Shown: positions 12,311 to 24,904, counted from the stretch's first letter. The stretch: DNA of 64,000 nt from Macrocystis pyrifera (GCA_031763025.1 JASSKH010000001.1:15973142-16037141), one strand, 5' to 3'. Notes: generated by a model not told the origin, from the sequence alone. Program-made: numbers and translations.

Positions 12311-13394
12311 TCCAGGAGTATATGATACGGCAGTACGCATACAGAGAGGTACTGTAGGTCACATTCAATTTCCAACCCAGACCGCTCGTCGTCTTTAGCT
12401 TGTCCTACCTGTGCTGCGCTCCGCCGCCATCTCTTCAATTCAAAAAAGCAACAAACAAAAACAGTACGGGAGGGTTATTTTCCCTCTGCAGCAATCACAA
12501 AAAAAAAAAAACACGGCCGGCGAATAATATCCTTTCGAATCCAGCAAAAAAACAAATCTATCCATCCTTCCACCCATCAATCAATCAATCAATCAATCAA
12601 TCCACCCGCTCTGTCTCAAAAGCGCAGAAACCGGCCAGTCGGCAAGATGGCTTAGATAGGCATCTCGCCGACTGACCGCTTTGTGCACTTGTGAAATATG
12701 GCTGCATTGATTGATCGATGCAGGGATGTTCTCTTTCTTGGCAATTCCTTCGGGCTCTTCACTTTTAGGTCTAAGCTCGGCAAGGTGTGCACGTGGCGTG
12801 GAGAACACCTCTACCTTCCACCCCTTCCCCTCCCAAAAACCCGCATCCTCTCCTCTTCTCTCCTCTTCTCTCCTCTCCTCTCCTCTCCAATTTTCTCTCT
12901 AAACAATAACACAAAAGTGCGCCGGGCAAGCGGCCAGAAGCTCTTTCTCCCAAACGAAAACAAAACATATAGGTATACACGTATCATTTATAGTACCTCT
13001 GGAGGGTGGGTACCCACTGAGAGGGTCCGCGCTACCCCCGGAGACCATCAAATATGTATCAGCGAAACGGGTGTACAACACACACAGTCCAGCACCCCTC
13101 CCTTGCATCCCATCGGTTGGAAACAACATACAGCATGGGGGACGAGCATTTCCTTCTCCAAAAGTAGACAAGAAAACGCTCCTTGTCTCTCACTGAGTGC
13201 AGAAGTGACTGCTGCGTTTGGTCGCGGCTACGGTGGAGTCCTCGACATAGAAGGCGCTTTCTAGCTTCTATGGCCAGAGGTACTTCCGCTGCTCCCGATA
13301 ATCGAGGTGGTTCATCATCGGGAGGAGACGGTGATCGCTTGTGCAGTTGCCAGTATCGTCCTAGGCCTCCAGGAAGTCGGCGAGGCGCGTATAG

Positions 13395-13460
13395 CTCGAG
13401 CGTGGGGTGGGGTGGGGGGTGGGGTGGGATAGGGTTAGGGTGGGGTTAGGGCGGGGTGTT
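13395..13460. repeat. Short interstitial telomere-like G-rich tract
   Basis: Degenerate run of GGGGT and TTAGGG words (GATAGGGTTAGGGTGGGGTTAG and neighbours). The mirror is at 28,060-28,125. The tract lies inside the older nested duplication, whose other half (1,596-1,625) shows a related CACCCTACC tract. Confidence 0.45.
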
Positions 13461-13835
13461 GTTATTTCTACCAAGTGTATACCAGGTATGATACTCGTAG
13501 GGTGTCTGTGTACCACAGCTGTGCTCTTGTACATACATACGTAGTGTTGGGTCTAGTATGGCGTTTCGAAAATATTACGATATTTTTTCCCCCTGAAAAC
13601 GCCAACTCAATAACGCAAGTCCAAGACCTTGACATTGATAGTGGTCGCCAGTGGGCATTGGAAAGACGTGTGGACGGACTCATAAAAAAAGAGCGAAATA
13701 CAACAAAATCAGTGAAACTAAAATGCCTATTCGCGAAACAAGGTTAGTTATGTAAAGTATGCACCTTTACAGCAACTATGCTCTCTTTGCCGGCCCATAA
13801 AAAGTTATCCTCATGTAAGGGAGGTGCGTCCTCAC

Positions 13836-13865
13836 TGCTGCTGCTGCTGCTGCTGCCGCTGCTTG
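13836..13865. repeat. CTG trinucleotide tract
   Basis: About nine CTG units with one CCG. The mirror in the right arm is a CAG-rich tract near 27,650-27,680. Confidence 0.85.
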
Positions 13866-14079
13866 AATAAATACGTACTGGAAGAGCCAGTGCTGGATGT
13901 CAAGCCGATACATCAACAGGTATGGAGTGTGATGGTATAGATAACATACGTAGTACTATACTTCGTCTTTCGGCATGGCGATCACATGGCTGATCCACAA
14001 GTCATTTATAGTGCATGCGTATATGCACACAACGTGAGGGAACGCCCTTCAAACTAGGCGAGACGTTGGTGGCACAAAC

Positions 14080-14550
14080 AGACAGGCAGCCAGCCAGCCA
14101 GAAAGGAAGGCGGCAGACCAACAGACATTCACGGCAAAGAATATAGGCAAGGCAAGGCAGATACGGTAAGCGAGCAAGCAAGGCAGAGAAGCAAGCAACC
14201 AAGCAATTCCAGCCAGGTCAGCAAGGCCAGCAGGGCGAGCCGGGCAAGAGAGGCGAGGGAGGCAAGCAAGGCAAGCAAGGCAAGCAAGGCAAGCAAAGCA
14301 AGCAAGGCACAGCAAGGCAAGATAGGCAAGGTAGGCACAGCAAGGTAAGATAGGCAAGCAAGGCCGGCAAGGCCAGCAAGGCAAGCAAGGCCAGCAAGGC
14401 AAGCAAGGCAAGGCACACAAGCAAGGCAACGAAGGCCAGCAAGGCAAGCCACACATGGAAGGCAACGAAGGCAAGGTAGGCAAGCAAGGCACGCAAAGCA
14501 AGCAAGGCAGGCAAGCCAAGCCAAGCAAAGGCAAGCAAGGCAAAGCAAGG
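14080..14550. repeat. GGCAAGC minisatellite (left arm)
   Basis: About 470 bp of GGCAAGCAAG and variants. It gives long Cys/Leu/Pro-rich or Lys/Gln-rich open frames in several registers, which are artefacts of the short period. The mirror is at 26,970-27,400. Confidence 0.9.
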
Positions 14551-16248
14551 AGGATACCAACAAGCTGTCGTTACGTAGCGGTAAAACGTACTGGTACCAG
14601 GTACAAGATCCAGCAATACGCAAAGACAGGCGTGGTGTCACAAGGCCCATATGCTGCGTGGTGTGACACGCCATATGACCCAGTACCATAGCATAGTAGC
14701 ATGTAAGCATGACAACCTCAACATGCGGCTGAATTAAACGGAACAGCAGCAGTGCAGGGCGAAGCGAACAACAGTCCAAAAGTCTCACAACAGAGACCAA
14801 GTTGCACTTTCTCCACTCACTGATAGCTCTCGATGAATTCCCCGTTCGCCAGCTATTCCACGCAGATCATTTTGGGCAGGTCGTACTGAAGTACCACGCG
14901 AGCATCGGCGGTGGACGGCGGCGCTCCGCCAGTGTACGTGTGGGACTACGCTGCTGCTGTGTTCTTCTGATACCCGACACGACTTTCGCTCGACGACAGA
15001 GGGATACTACTGCTGTGTGGATTGATGCTCCCCGATTTCAGCACCTGCTCCTATATCGAGTCTTATATTCCAACAACATGTTCAATATCTTTTACTCATG
15101 GGAATTGCGCGGCGTGTCAACCACCTAGAGAGATACCAGAGCAGCAACAACTATGTAATAGCAGCACACTGGAGCCAGGTGCCGGTTTGCAAGGCTTGGT
15201 TTCCATTTTCGGCCCGGCTAAATAAAGCCTTCATATCTATACGAGTAAGAAACAATTTTGAGTTTTGGATCCTGTGTGTCCAAGGTGTCCAAGGTGCACA
15301 GCACTGCACAGAACACCACAGCGCACGTGGGGGTGGGGGCGGGGGCGAGGGCGGGGGGCCGCGGCGGTGGTGCCCACCCCCCAAGAAAGTTAGTGTCGAG
15401 GGTCAAAGAGCGGGCAAGGGACTGAAGGCGAAGGCGAGGGTGAAGAAGCCCCGCCCTCCCGAAGCCCCTACCAAAGCCGCCGTTCGGTGCGGAGTCCTGC
15501 AATCCGCCACAACAAAGGAGACTGCTGCTGTTCCTAGATGGGTGGGTGATTTATTGTTTTTCCAGGCACATGCGGTGGGGGGTGGGGGCGGGGGCATAGT
15601 GCAGGCAGGACTTCTGCCCTTTGCCTGGCTCTCAGGTGGGTAAGTCGGATACTTTTTTTCGTTTGGGTGTGGGTTTGCTCGCGACAATCACGTTGGTTTG
15701 AACCGCCTCGTACATGTCTGGCAGAACAGGCAGTATGAATAGGACTGCAGTCCCGTTTATTACTTATTAATACAGACCGGTAGCATTTGACTGGTTTTTG
15801 ACTGGTTTGTCCCGAAAACGAGACTGCAGTCCTGCAGCAGTAAATGGGTTGGTTGATACTGCTGGCTGGCTGTACCAACAGCAGTACGAGTAGATCCTAT
15901 CCTTTACATTTATATACTCCTCTACTGCTGTTGCTGTTGTGGATCCTTTACCGGCACGTAGCCTGCCGCTCCCCTACGACGATACCTCGTTTTGCTCCCT
16001 TTCTCTGTTGCCACAAGTCCCAGTTACAGTAAGTTCCCTGTGCATTTGGGTTCTCTGGCTTGGCCGCTCTATCCTCTGCAACATGCGATGTACCTCTGGC
16101 ACCATTTTCTTGTTTGGCTTGCCTCGGCCTGCGGCTGTGTTTTTTGTTTTTGTTTTCTTACCCAGTATGTTGGCCTTTCATTTGCGATTATTCCGCTGCG
16201 CTCGCAAACGAGGAAGAATGGAACGGAAAATATGAAAATATCGTCTAA

Positions 16249-17539
16249 ACAACTAGTAATAGGCGCAAACAGGCGACTTGCAAATACCAAGAAGAGCTCC
16301 ATGCTCCATCCAGGAAAACGTCCAGGACGCCGTATGCGTGTACGTACGTACCAGTACTTCTTTTGGGGTGTACGAAAGAGAGAAGGCACAGCACGGCAAA
16401 GCACGCACAGCACTGCAAAATAATGAAAATGGAATGAAAACGAAAATTCGAGTAATAAAACAATCCCCGTCCCCTCTCATGCAAGTAATTCTTCCCCGTC
16501 TGATTCGAGCACCTTGCGCCGGTCAGAAAAACAATCGAACAGCAAGGCTTCGCTCGGCCACATACGCTGCCCGCCCCTCTCGCGATAACCTCGCCACCGA
16601 TTGGGTCCGGGTAAAGCTTTCCTGCCTCGTTCGGCAGCTCGACAGTGTTGGTGCCCAGCCGGTGGAGCTCTCTCTCTCTGCACTTCAGCTTCTTAGCAAA
16701 AATAAGCACCGCTTGAATGTTCTGCAGACTGAAACGGACCTTACAGACTCGTACGTATTATGTTCGACCCAACATCAGGAGGCCAGACAGAGCACATTCG
16801 TGCTCCCCTCGTGTCTCGATGGACACGCGACGCCTAGCGACGAAAACAGCGACCGCGCTCCTTCCAACCCCCCCTCTACCCGCGATGGCGCCGTGCTCGC
16901 CGGCGTTGCCGTGCTTTGAGTACACGCACGCACACAAAACAAGAAGAAAACAAGGGTTATCGCCAGCAAGAAATAGAAGGAGGCCATGTTCAAGTGGGAG
17001 CTCTGAGAGGCCAGGGATGTACCAATCGAACCCGCTCAGGAAGAAGACAAAGATAAGTAAGTCTATAGGTAGCAGGAACAGGTGTCTCTATTTAAAATAG
17101 TAATAAGTTGAGGACTCAGAACAGACGCTGGGTGTACTGGTGCCGTTGGGTAGAAACAACGGTTTGGCGTGAAGACAACACACACTGCTGGTCTCACTCG
17201 TTGGTGGCTATATGCGCACTGCTGTCAGCCCGATCCTTCGCTACGATAGCGCTGTCTCTCTCCGCCGCCGCCGCCAGTCTGCTCAAGCTACCAACTGCGT
17301 GTTCAATCGTCTGTATCAAACTCCCAGCTTATGGAACCATCCCACCCCTTCAGTCCTATCACCTACCGTACCAGGGTTGGTCCTATAAAAACTGTCCTCG
17401 ACGTATTTTACCGCACATTTTCTTCCGGTTATATACGCCAAACACACCAAGGTGTCGAACAAGCCTGCACATACAAACATGTCTTGCATAAGAACTACAT
17501 CACACAGATGCCGCATCGTAAATATGTGATAAAGCATGC
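16249..17539. other. Spacer start, no recognisable gene
   Basis: Unique sequence between the left arm and the minisatellite. It has several 70-210 codon open frames on both strands, including a plus-strand frame at 16,278-16,919. None has a domain I recognise, a splice context or a biased composition that would argue for coding. Confidence 0.4.
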
Positions 17540-17965
17540 AGACCAAAAATATCCCACCCCGCAACCATGTACCAGGTACGCAAGAGCTAAATACTGCTGT
17601 AGATCGTACCAGGTACGGCTGCTACCCACGCAAACGTGTGTGCAAGATCTGTAGTAGATCGTGTAGACCCCACTTGATAACCATGTGTGTAAGAGCTACT
17701 AATAGATCATACAGGTCCCACCCAGGCAGGCGTGTGTGTAAGAGCTAGATCATACAGATTCCACCGGGGTAAACACACGTTTGTGTAAGAGCTGTATCGT
17801 ACAGATCCCACCCTGGCAAGCGTTGTGTGCGAGAGCTATTAATAGACCATACAGGTCTCACCCGGGTAAACGTATGTACAAGAGCTGTATCATGCAGACC
17901 CCGCCCGAGTAAATGCGTGTACAATAGCTACTGAAGATGATACAGATCCCACCCGGAAAAAATGA
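17540..17965. repeat. ~60-bp minisatellite, about seven units
   Basis: Diverged tandem units built around AAGAGCTRTATCATACAG followed by CCCACCCGGGTAAACG-like text, with a period of roughly 55-65 bp. It is absent from the arms. Confidence 0.75.
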
Positions 17966-18067
17966 CCTAGATCTCGCGGACCATGTAAATCAAGGATCTA
18001 TCTGTCTATTAGAAAGCATCACACGCCGGGCATACAAGCTCACCGCACCTCGAGCTAGCTCGTTTTG

Positions 18068-18385
18068 GGGTACGTAGATCAAGCAATAGCCTATCTCGCC
18101 CAATACTTGCCTTCAAAAGAAAACGCAGAAAAATAATCTCCTTTCTCCTCATTCTGGGAGTTCCCACCGAACGGCGGTATTTTTTGGTGCCTTTTTTGGT
18201 CGTTTTGAGTGCCTGACGATAGCTACCTGGTAGGCAAGATAGGCACGAAATAGGCGTTCAGACACGCTGTTTCAGAAAAGGTCATTCAGGCATTATTTCA
18301 GGCATGTGCCTTGAAGGCATGGGCTTAGTGGTGGCCGCCGTTAGCCGAAGTCGAAAGTAATACCAGGTACCAGGTATCGCCGTCG
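18068..18385 (-). mobile_element. hAT 3' end segment also present at 47,951-48,268
   Basis: The last ~15 codons of the transposase and about 257 bp downstream recur in inverted orientation next to the scaffold gap. This shows that the hAT is a multicopy element. The copy at 48 kb ends its frame with TAG where this one has TAA. Confidence 0.9.
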
Positions 18386-19510
18386 GCAGCCTGTGCCCTA
18401 ACAGCCTTGTCAAACCCGTTCGACTGCACGGCCTGCATCTTGGCTAGCTTCTCGTTGTAAGAGCGAATCTCCGGAATCATCCCCTGGTTCTGCTTAAGAA
18501 ACATCATCATCTCAACGCGGTCCTGTCGCATGCTCAGCCGAAGGTTGTTCATGCAAAATGCCCGCGCCGAGAAGTCCCTCTCCGACTGACAGCTCGTTGT
18601 GTCAGCGCTGAGAAACACCCTGGCGTACATCGCAAGAATCGGGAACTTCGCCAACTCGCGGATGTTCCCGTCTTCGTCCAAGCGCGGCTTTGCCGCATCG
18701 TCCCAGAAAGAGAGCAAGTCGAACTTGCTGCCGCTGACCTCCGGCAACGCCATATTCTCCGCGACCTCCTTGTCGAAACGGCTCGCGGCAGTACAGGGGG
18801 CGGTCGCCGCTGCCGCCGCCGCCGCCGCCGCCGCCCGCTTCTCCCGCTTCCGGGAAAACTCCGCAAAGGGATCCGCGTCGACTTCGACGGGCCTCTTCGC
18901 GGGGGGGGTGGCGGCAGCAGCAAGCTCGGCTTCAGCTGGCGGCGGCAAGGCAGAGCTGATGGCGTTTCGGTCCTTCATGCCGTCCCTCAGCTTTGCCAGT
19001 GCCGCCGCCAGTCGCGCGGTGTGGTCCCCCCCCCCGCAGACATCCTCATCCAGGGCCTTGTAGCGAGGGTCGAGGAACATGCCCACTAGCTCAACATCCC
19101 ACTCTGGGATGTTAACTTTGCCCTCCTTCAATACCGCGGTGGCAACTTCGATCACCATGGCGGTGGTGTCATGGAGGTCGACGACAGCCTTGTCCACAGC
19201 GGAAGCACCGTCGATGCGGTAGTCGGTGATCTTGATGGTGTCGTTGTCGAGGAGGCTCAGGAGAGTGTTGCACAGGAAGATCGAACGACCAATAAGGCCG
19301 TCAACACCGCCTTGGATGGCTGTATTGACGTACTTCATGAGCTCAAGCACGCCGCACACCTCATTCACGATGAGCCACTCCTCCGGCGAGAGTCCACGGT
19401 GGGCCATGATCGGGTGCAGGCGGAGGTACTCACTCGTTGATGGGGTCCATCAAGGTGACGAGCCTCCTCATCATCGCCAGGGTCGACGACCACCTTAGCT
19501 AGGTACAAGA

Positions 19511-19632
19511 CATGGGAAGCGCGGAAAAGCAGGGCGCGGAAAAGGGGAGGGCAAAAAGGAGAGGGCGAAAAAAGAATCGCGGAAAAGGGGGGGCCGAAAA
19601 AAAAGAGAGCGGAAAAGGGGAGGGCGAAAATA
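19511..19632. repeat. Purine-rich minisatellite in hAT intron
   Basis: About five irregular units of GCGGAAAAGGGGAGGGC(A)AAA. In gene orientation this gives a long polypyrimidine tract upstream of the exon 5 acceptor at 19,494. Confidence 0.7.
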
Positions 19633-21454
19633 CCCGATTACACAGTGACAATTGTGCCAGGCACACAACGGGAAACGCATCGCAGATTGTACAAACTTGC
19701 AAACAGAGAAGGATTAATTTTTAGAGACGCATCAACAGGCCTACGAAAAAACGCAATATGACGCTGAGTGGTGTTTTGTGTTGCTCTGTCGCTCCATTGT
19801 TCTTCGTTGAAACAAAGAGAAGAGTCGTTTGTTGTACATCCCTGGTACTACTAAACCTGGTATATTAATAAAGAAAGGCAATTTAATATGCGCCAAATGT
19901 ATTGTTGGGCGCAGAAGAAAGGTCGCAAAGACACAAAAAAGAGAGGAGCGATACGCAGTCAATATTCACGCTTTCAACTCGACGTGAAGGTGTGTGCAGT
20001 GTGTATAAGCACGGGAAGTGCTATGGTGGTACACATTTTGTAAGATATAAATACCACGAAGACTTCATACCTGTGTGTGAAATGAACTTCTACACACGCA
20101 GCATGAAACGGACAAAAACGCTCGTATAAAATGAAACAGCAATAAAATTAACGCACCCGACGTACTGCTGTTCAAACTGCCTCAAACTACAACTGGCTAA
20201 GTTGTGAGACAAATACGGTAGGTATAGTTACAAATGCCAACAGATAAAATCAATCTAATTCCATAACAGCAGAGTACACGGTATCATAGAGAAACTACAA
20301 CAGCAAGCAGGGGAACACGGCCGGCAAAAACAAGAGCAAACAGGTACTACAGCAGTTGTTGTACATCTTCGTACGAACTCGGACGATACTTAGAGCAGCT
20401 TCACCCGAAGCGCACCTTGTCTCGTTGCGTCGGACCGTGTTCAGCGGGGCGGATGTCTTCACCGGATCGGACTCCTTGGCGTCCTCCATCACCAGGCGAT
20501 CGACGTCGAGGAGCAGGTCGTCCACTTGGTCCTTCTTGGCGTCAGCCTGGATGATGCGTAAGGCGTCGTTGTTGACAGCGGAATGACTGAAGACCCCGAC
20601 AAGAGCCGCACACCTCCCAACGAGCAGCTTCATCGCGTCGTTCTTGCATGTCTTCGCGCTGCCGTTCACGCCCAGTGCCCACATGACGGAGGAGTTGAGC
20701 CGGTGTCCACGGCAAAGTATCGTCTCGATGCCGAGGTTCCTGCAGGCGTTGACGACGTTCATGCCTTGGTCTACCGTCGCACTCACGAACACTTCCTTCG
20801 GCTGCACACCCACACCCGCGTGCTCCTCTGTCAGCTGCAGCATGGGACAGGGGGGGCATGGGAGGACATATTAGAGACACATTTGAGAGGCAAAATGAAT
20901 TTCTGCTGAAATTCGTACCGGGCATCATATTGGGTGAAACAAAACGAGCCAAGACAGAACGAAAGATGTGCACTTCGTATTATGTATCATCCCGCTGTAC
21001 AGCAAACAGCAGTAGGTGAGGATACTTGAAATTTGGCCAAGAACAGAGCAACCCCACGCACCTCCTCGATCATGTGCTTGATTTCGATCTGCGTGTGGCG
21101 ACCGGGGAAAGCTTTAACCGCCAGGCTCAGACACGTCGGTTTCGTGTCCCCCGGTTTGTGTAATTCAGCGGAAGGAGAGAGGGAGGAAGGGAGGGAGGAG
21201 GTGGGGAGGAAGGGAGGGGGAGGGAGGGAGGAGGGAGGAAAGAAGGCAGGGATGTTGGTGAGCGATTTGTCAAGAACCCAGCACGCGTGGCAAAAACTCT
21301 GTCGTACACAGCAGTGGGTTACCGCCCGAGCTAAGAGAACACGCATATAAGAGCGCTTGTCAGGCCTTGCGACACCTGCACTTAAACCTATATGATACCA
21401 GGTACACTATACAGCAGTGGATAAAAGATAAGAGCGGTAAGACTGGCGTGTCGG

Positions 21455-22045
21455 GACGGGCTATCCCACTGCTGTATGTAGAATCTGGTACCAGGTGCTA
21501 TGATACACTGCTGTACAAGTAGTACTTTCACGCGACGAAATAGAAAAAAGAATTAGACATCAAAATACTTTTCGTTTCGAATAAATTAGTACTGAAAATA
21601 GAGTGAATTATTTACTTTTCGTCTTCGGGCACACGAAACTATCCCACTACTGCTGTACGTACGTACGTACAGTATTTTTGGTGCCAGTTGCTATGACAAT
21701 AAGAACTGCTGTACAAGCAGTACTTTCACGACATAAAATAGAAACATAAATTAGACGTCAAAATACTTTTCGATTCAAATACATTCGTACTGAAAATAGA
21801 GTCAATTATTTGTTTTCCGGCTTCGGGCACACGAAACTATCCCACTGCTGTACGTATGTAATACCCGGTACCAGATGCTGTGATGCATACTCACTACTGC
21901 TGTACAAGTACAATATTGATAGTACTTTCACGCGACAAAACAGAAAAAAAAAAAACAGACATCAAAATACTTTTCAATTCAAATAAATTCGTACTGAAAA
22001 TACAGTGAATTATTTATTTTTCGTCGTCGGGCACACGAAAACGAA
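21455..22045. repeat. ~188-bp tandem repeat, three units, in hAT intron
   Basis: Three AT-rich units begin ACTATCCCAC near 21,461, 21,648 and 21,835. Each carries CTGCTGTAC, TACTTTCACG, ATCAAAATACTTTTCG and TTCGGGCACACGAAA. They lie between hAT exons 2 and 3, where extra transposase coding sequence would be expected. Confidence 0.8.
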
Positions 22046-23512
22046 ATCTTCAGAATAAAACAACCCGAACAACAAACCACAACGAACCTGATGAGCTGAA
22101 TTGACGCTGCGATGTACTCCACGTTCGATTTGGAGGTCAGATCCAGCTGTAGACTGCAGAACGGGCCCTCGTACCCTTTTTTCTTGTTGTCGTTGCGCAC
22201 GCTCTGGATGATCTCGATCACGTCGGCTTTGGCGGTGCAGAACATCTCCCGGAGAACCCTATCCAGAGTCTCGAAGCTCGGGGTGGTCGCTGCGAACATG
22301 GGGTCCCACTCTGCGATGATCATCTTCAGGCCGATGTCGTCGATAGCTGTCCACGGCCTCCCGTTCACCACACACCAAGTGACGTACTTTCGGTGAATCC
22401 GCTCCATCTGCTCTTTGGACATGGGCTTGTGCGGCGCTTGCCCGAAGAGGTCGGCACCTGGTTTGCAAAAGCAAGGGGAACGCGAAGAATACAGCAGCAG
22501 CATGCAGGCAGATCAGAGCAACAGAGTTAGTAGCTGTGCAGGAGTAGCTTACCAGGTACCACGTATCCAGGTGCGTCACAGGATATGACACTTGTACTTT
22601 CTGCTGCAACACAAACACACAGCGAAAGTAAAACACACACTAATATCAATATATTTCGAAGCATGATGTGTACTCGTAGCATACACATTCGAGTATGAGG
22701 ACTTTGGACAGAAGATACAGTCCGATACTGGATCGAATAAAAAAATATAGCTACCCATGCGAGCACGCTGCAAGCACGCACCTTTCCTCGCCTCGCTGAG
22801 CGCAGCGCCGCGAGCACCCTTAGCTGCTCCTGAGTTTCTGCTCTATGCGTCAAAGTCCATTGCTGCCTTCTGGTGCGACTCGTCCTTGGATCTTCGTAAG
22901 TGCTTAACCATCGAACCAGTCCCGGTATTGCCCTCGTTGTCGTGTTTGTACACCGCCTTGCAGTCCTTGCCATCGTCTTTCTTGAGTGTGCACTTCACGT
23001 TTTTGCCGTCGGCGAGAGGCGGGTAGAATTTCGCAAAGAACCGCCAGATAACGGACGTCCTCGAGCCGTGCTGTTCAGCAACATTCACCTTCGTGCGCTC
23101 AGCTTTCTTGCCTGGAAGGAAGCCTGCGCTCGTTGCGGCAGCAGCAGCAGCAGCAGTAGCAGCAGCAGACCTCGGATCCTCGCGGATCGTGGCCCCCGTT
23201 GTCAGATCCACCGCTTCAGTGCTTGCTGCTGGAGGCTGCATAGCTAGGTCGCCCGCCGGGGCGCCAGCAGAAGCCATCGGGTCAGAGCTATAGGGTCGAT
23301 CCAGGGGCCGGGAGGTATCCGCCCGGCAGAGTGCGGGTTTGTGCCTCTCATCTTTCTCATCATCATGGTCTTTTTTGAAGCGCACACCACACAATGCTCC
23401 AAAAAAATACAAGAAATAAAAAAACCGAACACAAACGCACGACATTTTCGGAAAAGTACAAGGGACCAAGGACCATCCAACCGACCAACGTACCAACGTT
23501 TATATATTTGGA

Positions 23513-24705
23513 CCCGTGAGCTTTCGTCGTTGACCCGTGAGATATGTCATGGGTCCAGTTGACCTGACCCGCATGAAACCCGTGTCTCACGGGTCAATCG
23601 AAAGGTGGCGGGTCGGGTCGGGTCGGGTCAGCAAGTGTTCAAAATCTCGCGGGTCGGGTCGGGTCGGGTCAAGAATTTTTTTAACTCGCGGGTCGGGTCG
23701 GGTCGGGTCAAGAGGTTTTGAAATCTCGCGGGTCGGGTCGGGTCGGGTCGGGTCAAGAGGCTTTCAAAATCTCGCGGGTCGGGTCGGGTCGGGTCAACAC
23801 ACCTCAAAATTTTCGTGGGTCGGGTCGGGTCAGCTGACCCGACCCGACCCGACCCGACCCGTGAGGTTTGACCTGACCCGCGAAGAGCCCTGGAAAAAAG
23901 CAAATCTGGGGCCGATGTTGGGCCAAGATCGGCCGGAGAAAAACTCAGGCCGATCTTTGGTTCGAAGCGGCGAGATTCCGAGTCCTCGACAGACATCGAT
24001 CGACAAAACCAACGATTGCGTCATGAATTCTGAACGGAGTGCGCTCGTTAGGGGCTCCAACCCACCCTTGGGTGACCGGTGACGTGCGGCGGGCGCTGGC
24101 CAGGCGTACGATAAAAAAACAAATAGCCGCTGGTGTGTACAAAACAGAAGACAAAATTCTCGATCTGTCTCGAATGGCAAAAAACAAGCTTTTTTTCAGG
24201 TTTGGGAGGATACCGCAGGACGCCGCCGGCAAGCTCTCGCCCCCTAGAGCATGTATTCACTTTCGATCTTCGATGCCGTCATCTATACTCGTTGGCCTTG
24301 CCCGACACCAAGCGGGTTGGCCTTGGGCTGAGTCTATATCGAGATCGAGCATCTATCGTCGCACGAGCTGATTTTTATCAGCGTGTTGACAATTTGCAAC
24401 GAGAGAAAACAAATTGCGCCGCCTGCAGCCGTTGGAAAAAAGAATAAGAAAAAAGCAAACATTTTTTCCCTTTTTTCCAGGGCTTTTCGCGGGTCAGGTC
24501 AAATCTCACGGGTCGGGTCGGGTCAGCTGACTCGACCCGACCCGCGAGATTTTGAAAGCCTCTTGACCCGACCCGACCCGACCCGCGAGATTTCAAAAAC
24601 CTCCTGACCCGACCCGACCCGACCCGCCACCTTCGGATTGACCCGGTTTCATGCGGTTCGGGTCGCCTTGACCCGCGAGACTATTTATCTTGACCCGCAG
24701 GTCCG
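23513..24705. mobile_element. Fold-back element with CGGGT-rich inverted arms
   Basis: The left arm (about 23,513-23,895) and the right arm (about 24,470-24,705) are inverted copies. Both contain blocks of the pentamer GGGTC separated by AAGAGGTTTTGAAATCTCGC-like spacers. Both contain the palindrome GGGTCAGCTGACCC or a near match, and the sequence around the methionine-rich CATGAAACC word. The ~570-bp core has AGCCCTGGAAAAAA at one edge and its complement at the other. No transposase is seen inside. The long Gly/Arg/Ser frames across it are repeat translation only. Confidence 0.65.
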
Positions 24706-24904
24706 ACTTGCGGATCCGGCCCGTGGGTCGACACTTCAAAAACAATTTAATATTCATTTTTGTGCCCACAGGCGATATGTGGCCTGGCTGTGGTGGGTAA
24801 TAGGTAAAAGTGGATGCGGGCATGCGTATAAGGGTTTTGACAGTGTTTTAATGTTTGAACAAGATACCAAAGGATTATTGGGTATTTGTACGAGAAAAGC
24901 CTTT

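Larger units (their letters stand above)
11655..13545. repeat. Right half of older nested inverted duplication
   Basis: Compact partner of 1,545-9,065. Read in reverse complement it presents the same landmarks in the same order. One is the segment with CCTAGGAC and a nearby GTGTCTGTGTACCA word. Another shares CGCCGACTGACCGC and CACGTGCAC words, and a third shares GTACCTCTT words. The last is the GATCATTGAT...GGCCGCCTGTCT segment. The right arm carries the same pair near 27,970-29,760 and 36,250-43,840. Confidence 0.7.
1..16248 (+). repeat. Left arm of giant inverted repeat
   Basis: Read in reverse complement, this block matches 25,300-45,372 from end to end. Position 1 pairs with 45,372 and position 16,248 with 25,300, after which the sequences diverge abruptly. 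In samples read by eye the arms differ at a few per cent of positions, plus small indels. For example, the outermost 60 bases differ at one base. The block contains satellites, microsatellites and dispersed motifs, and I recognise no gene. The left end is the window edge, so the arm may continue outside. It carries a 109-bp palindromic insertion (10,401-10,509) that the right arm lacks, and lacks the LTR element found in the right arm. Confidence 0.95.
18325..23277 (-). pseudogene. hAT-superfamily transposase with BED finger, five exons, broken
   Basis: Exons inferred from phase-matched GT-AG junctions: 22,782-23,277; 22,088-22,457; 21,062-21,125; 20,416-20,834; 18,325-19,493. Exon 1 starts at the ATG at 23,277 and encodes an Ala-rich leader and a BED-like segment (W-x-FF, two Cys, GTGSMVKHLR, His). 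Exon 4 holds the hAT core word CRGHRLNSS. Exons 4 and 5 join as NETRWSST, a typical hAT block. Exon 5 ends in the hAT C-terminal dimerisation domain (LLSFWDD, SCQSERDFSARAF, RVEMMMFLKQN). Two lesions argue for a dead gene. One is an in-frame TAG at 22,843-22,845 before the exon 1 donor. The other is a 4-bp GAGT duplication at 19,428-19,435 that shifts the frame just after MDPINE. Exon 3 is very short, so part of the catalytic region may also be missing. Terminal inverted repeats were not located. Confidence 0.85.

Noticed and set aside
14049..14800. Long Cys/Leu/Pro-rich ORFs (up to 223 codons)
   Set aside because: They are translations of the GGCAAGC minisatellite and are open in several frames and on both strands.
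23537..24082. 181-codon Gly/Arg/Ser-rich ORF
   Set aside because: It is produced by the CGGGT pentamer array.
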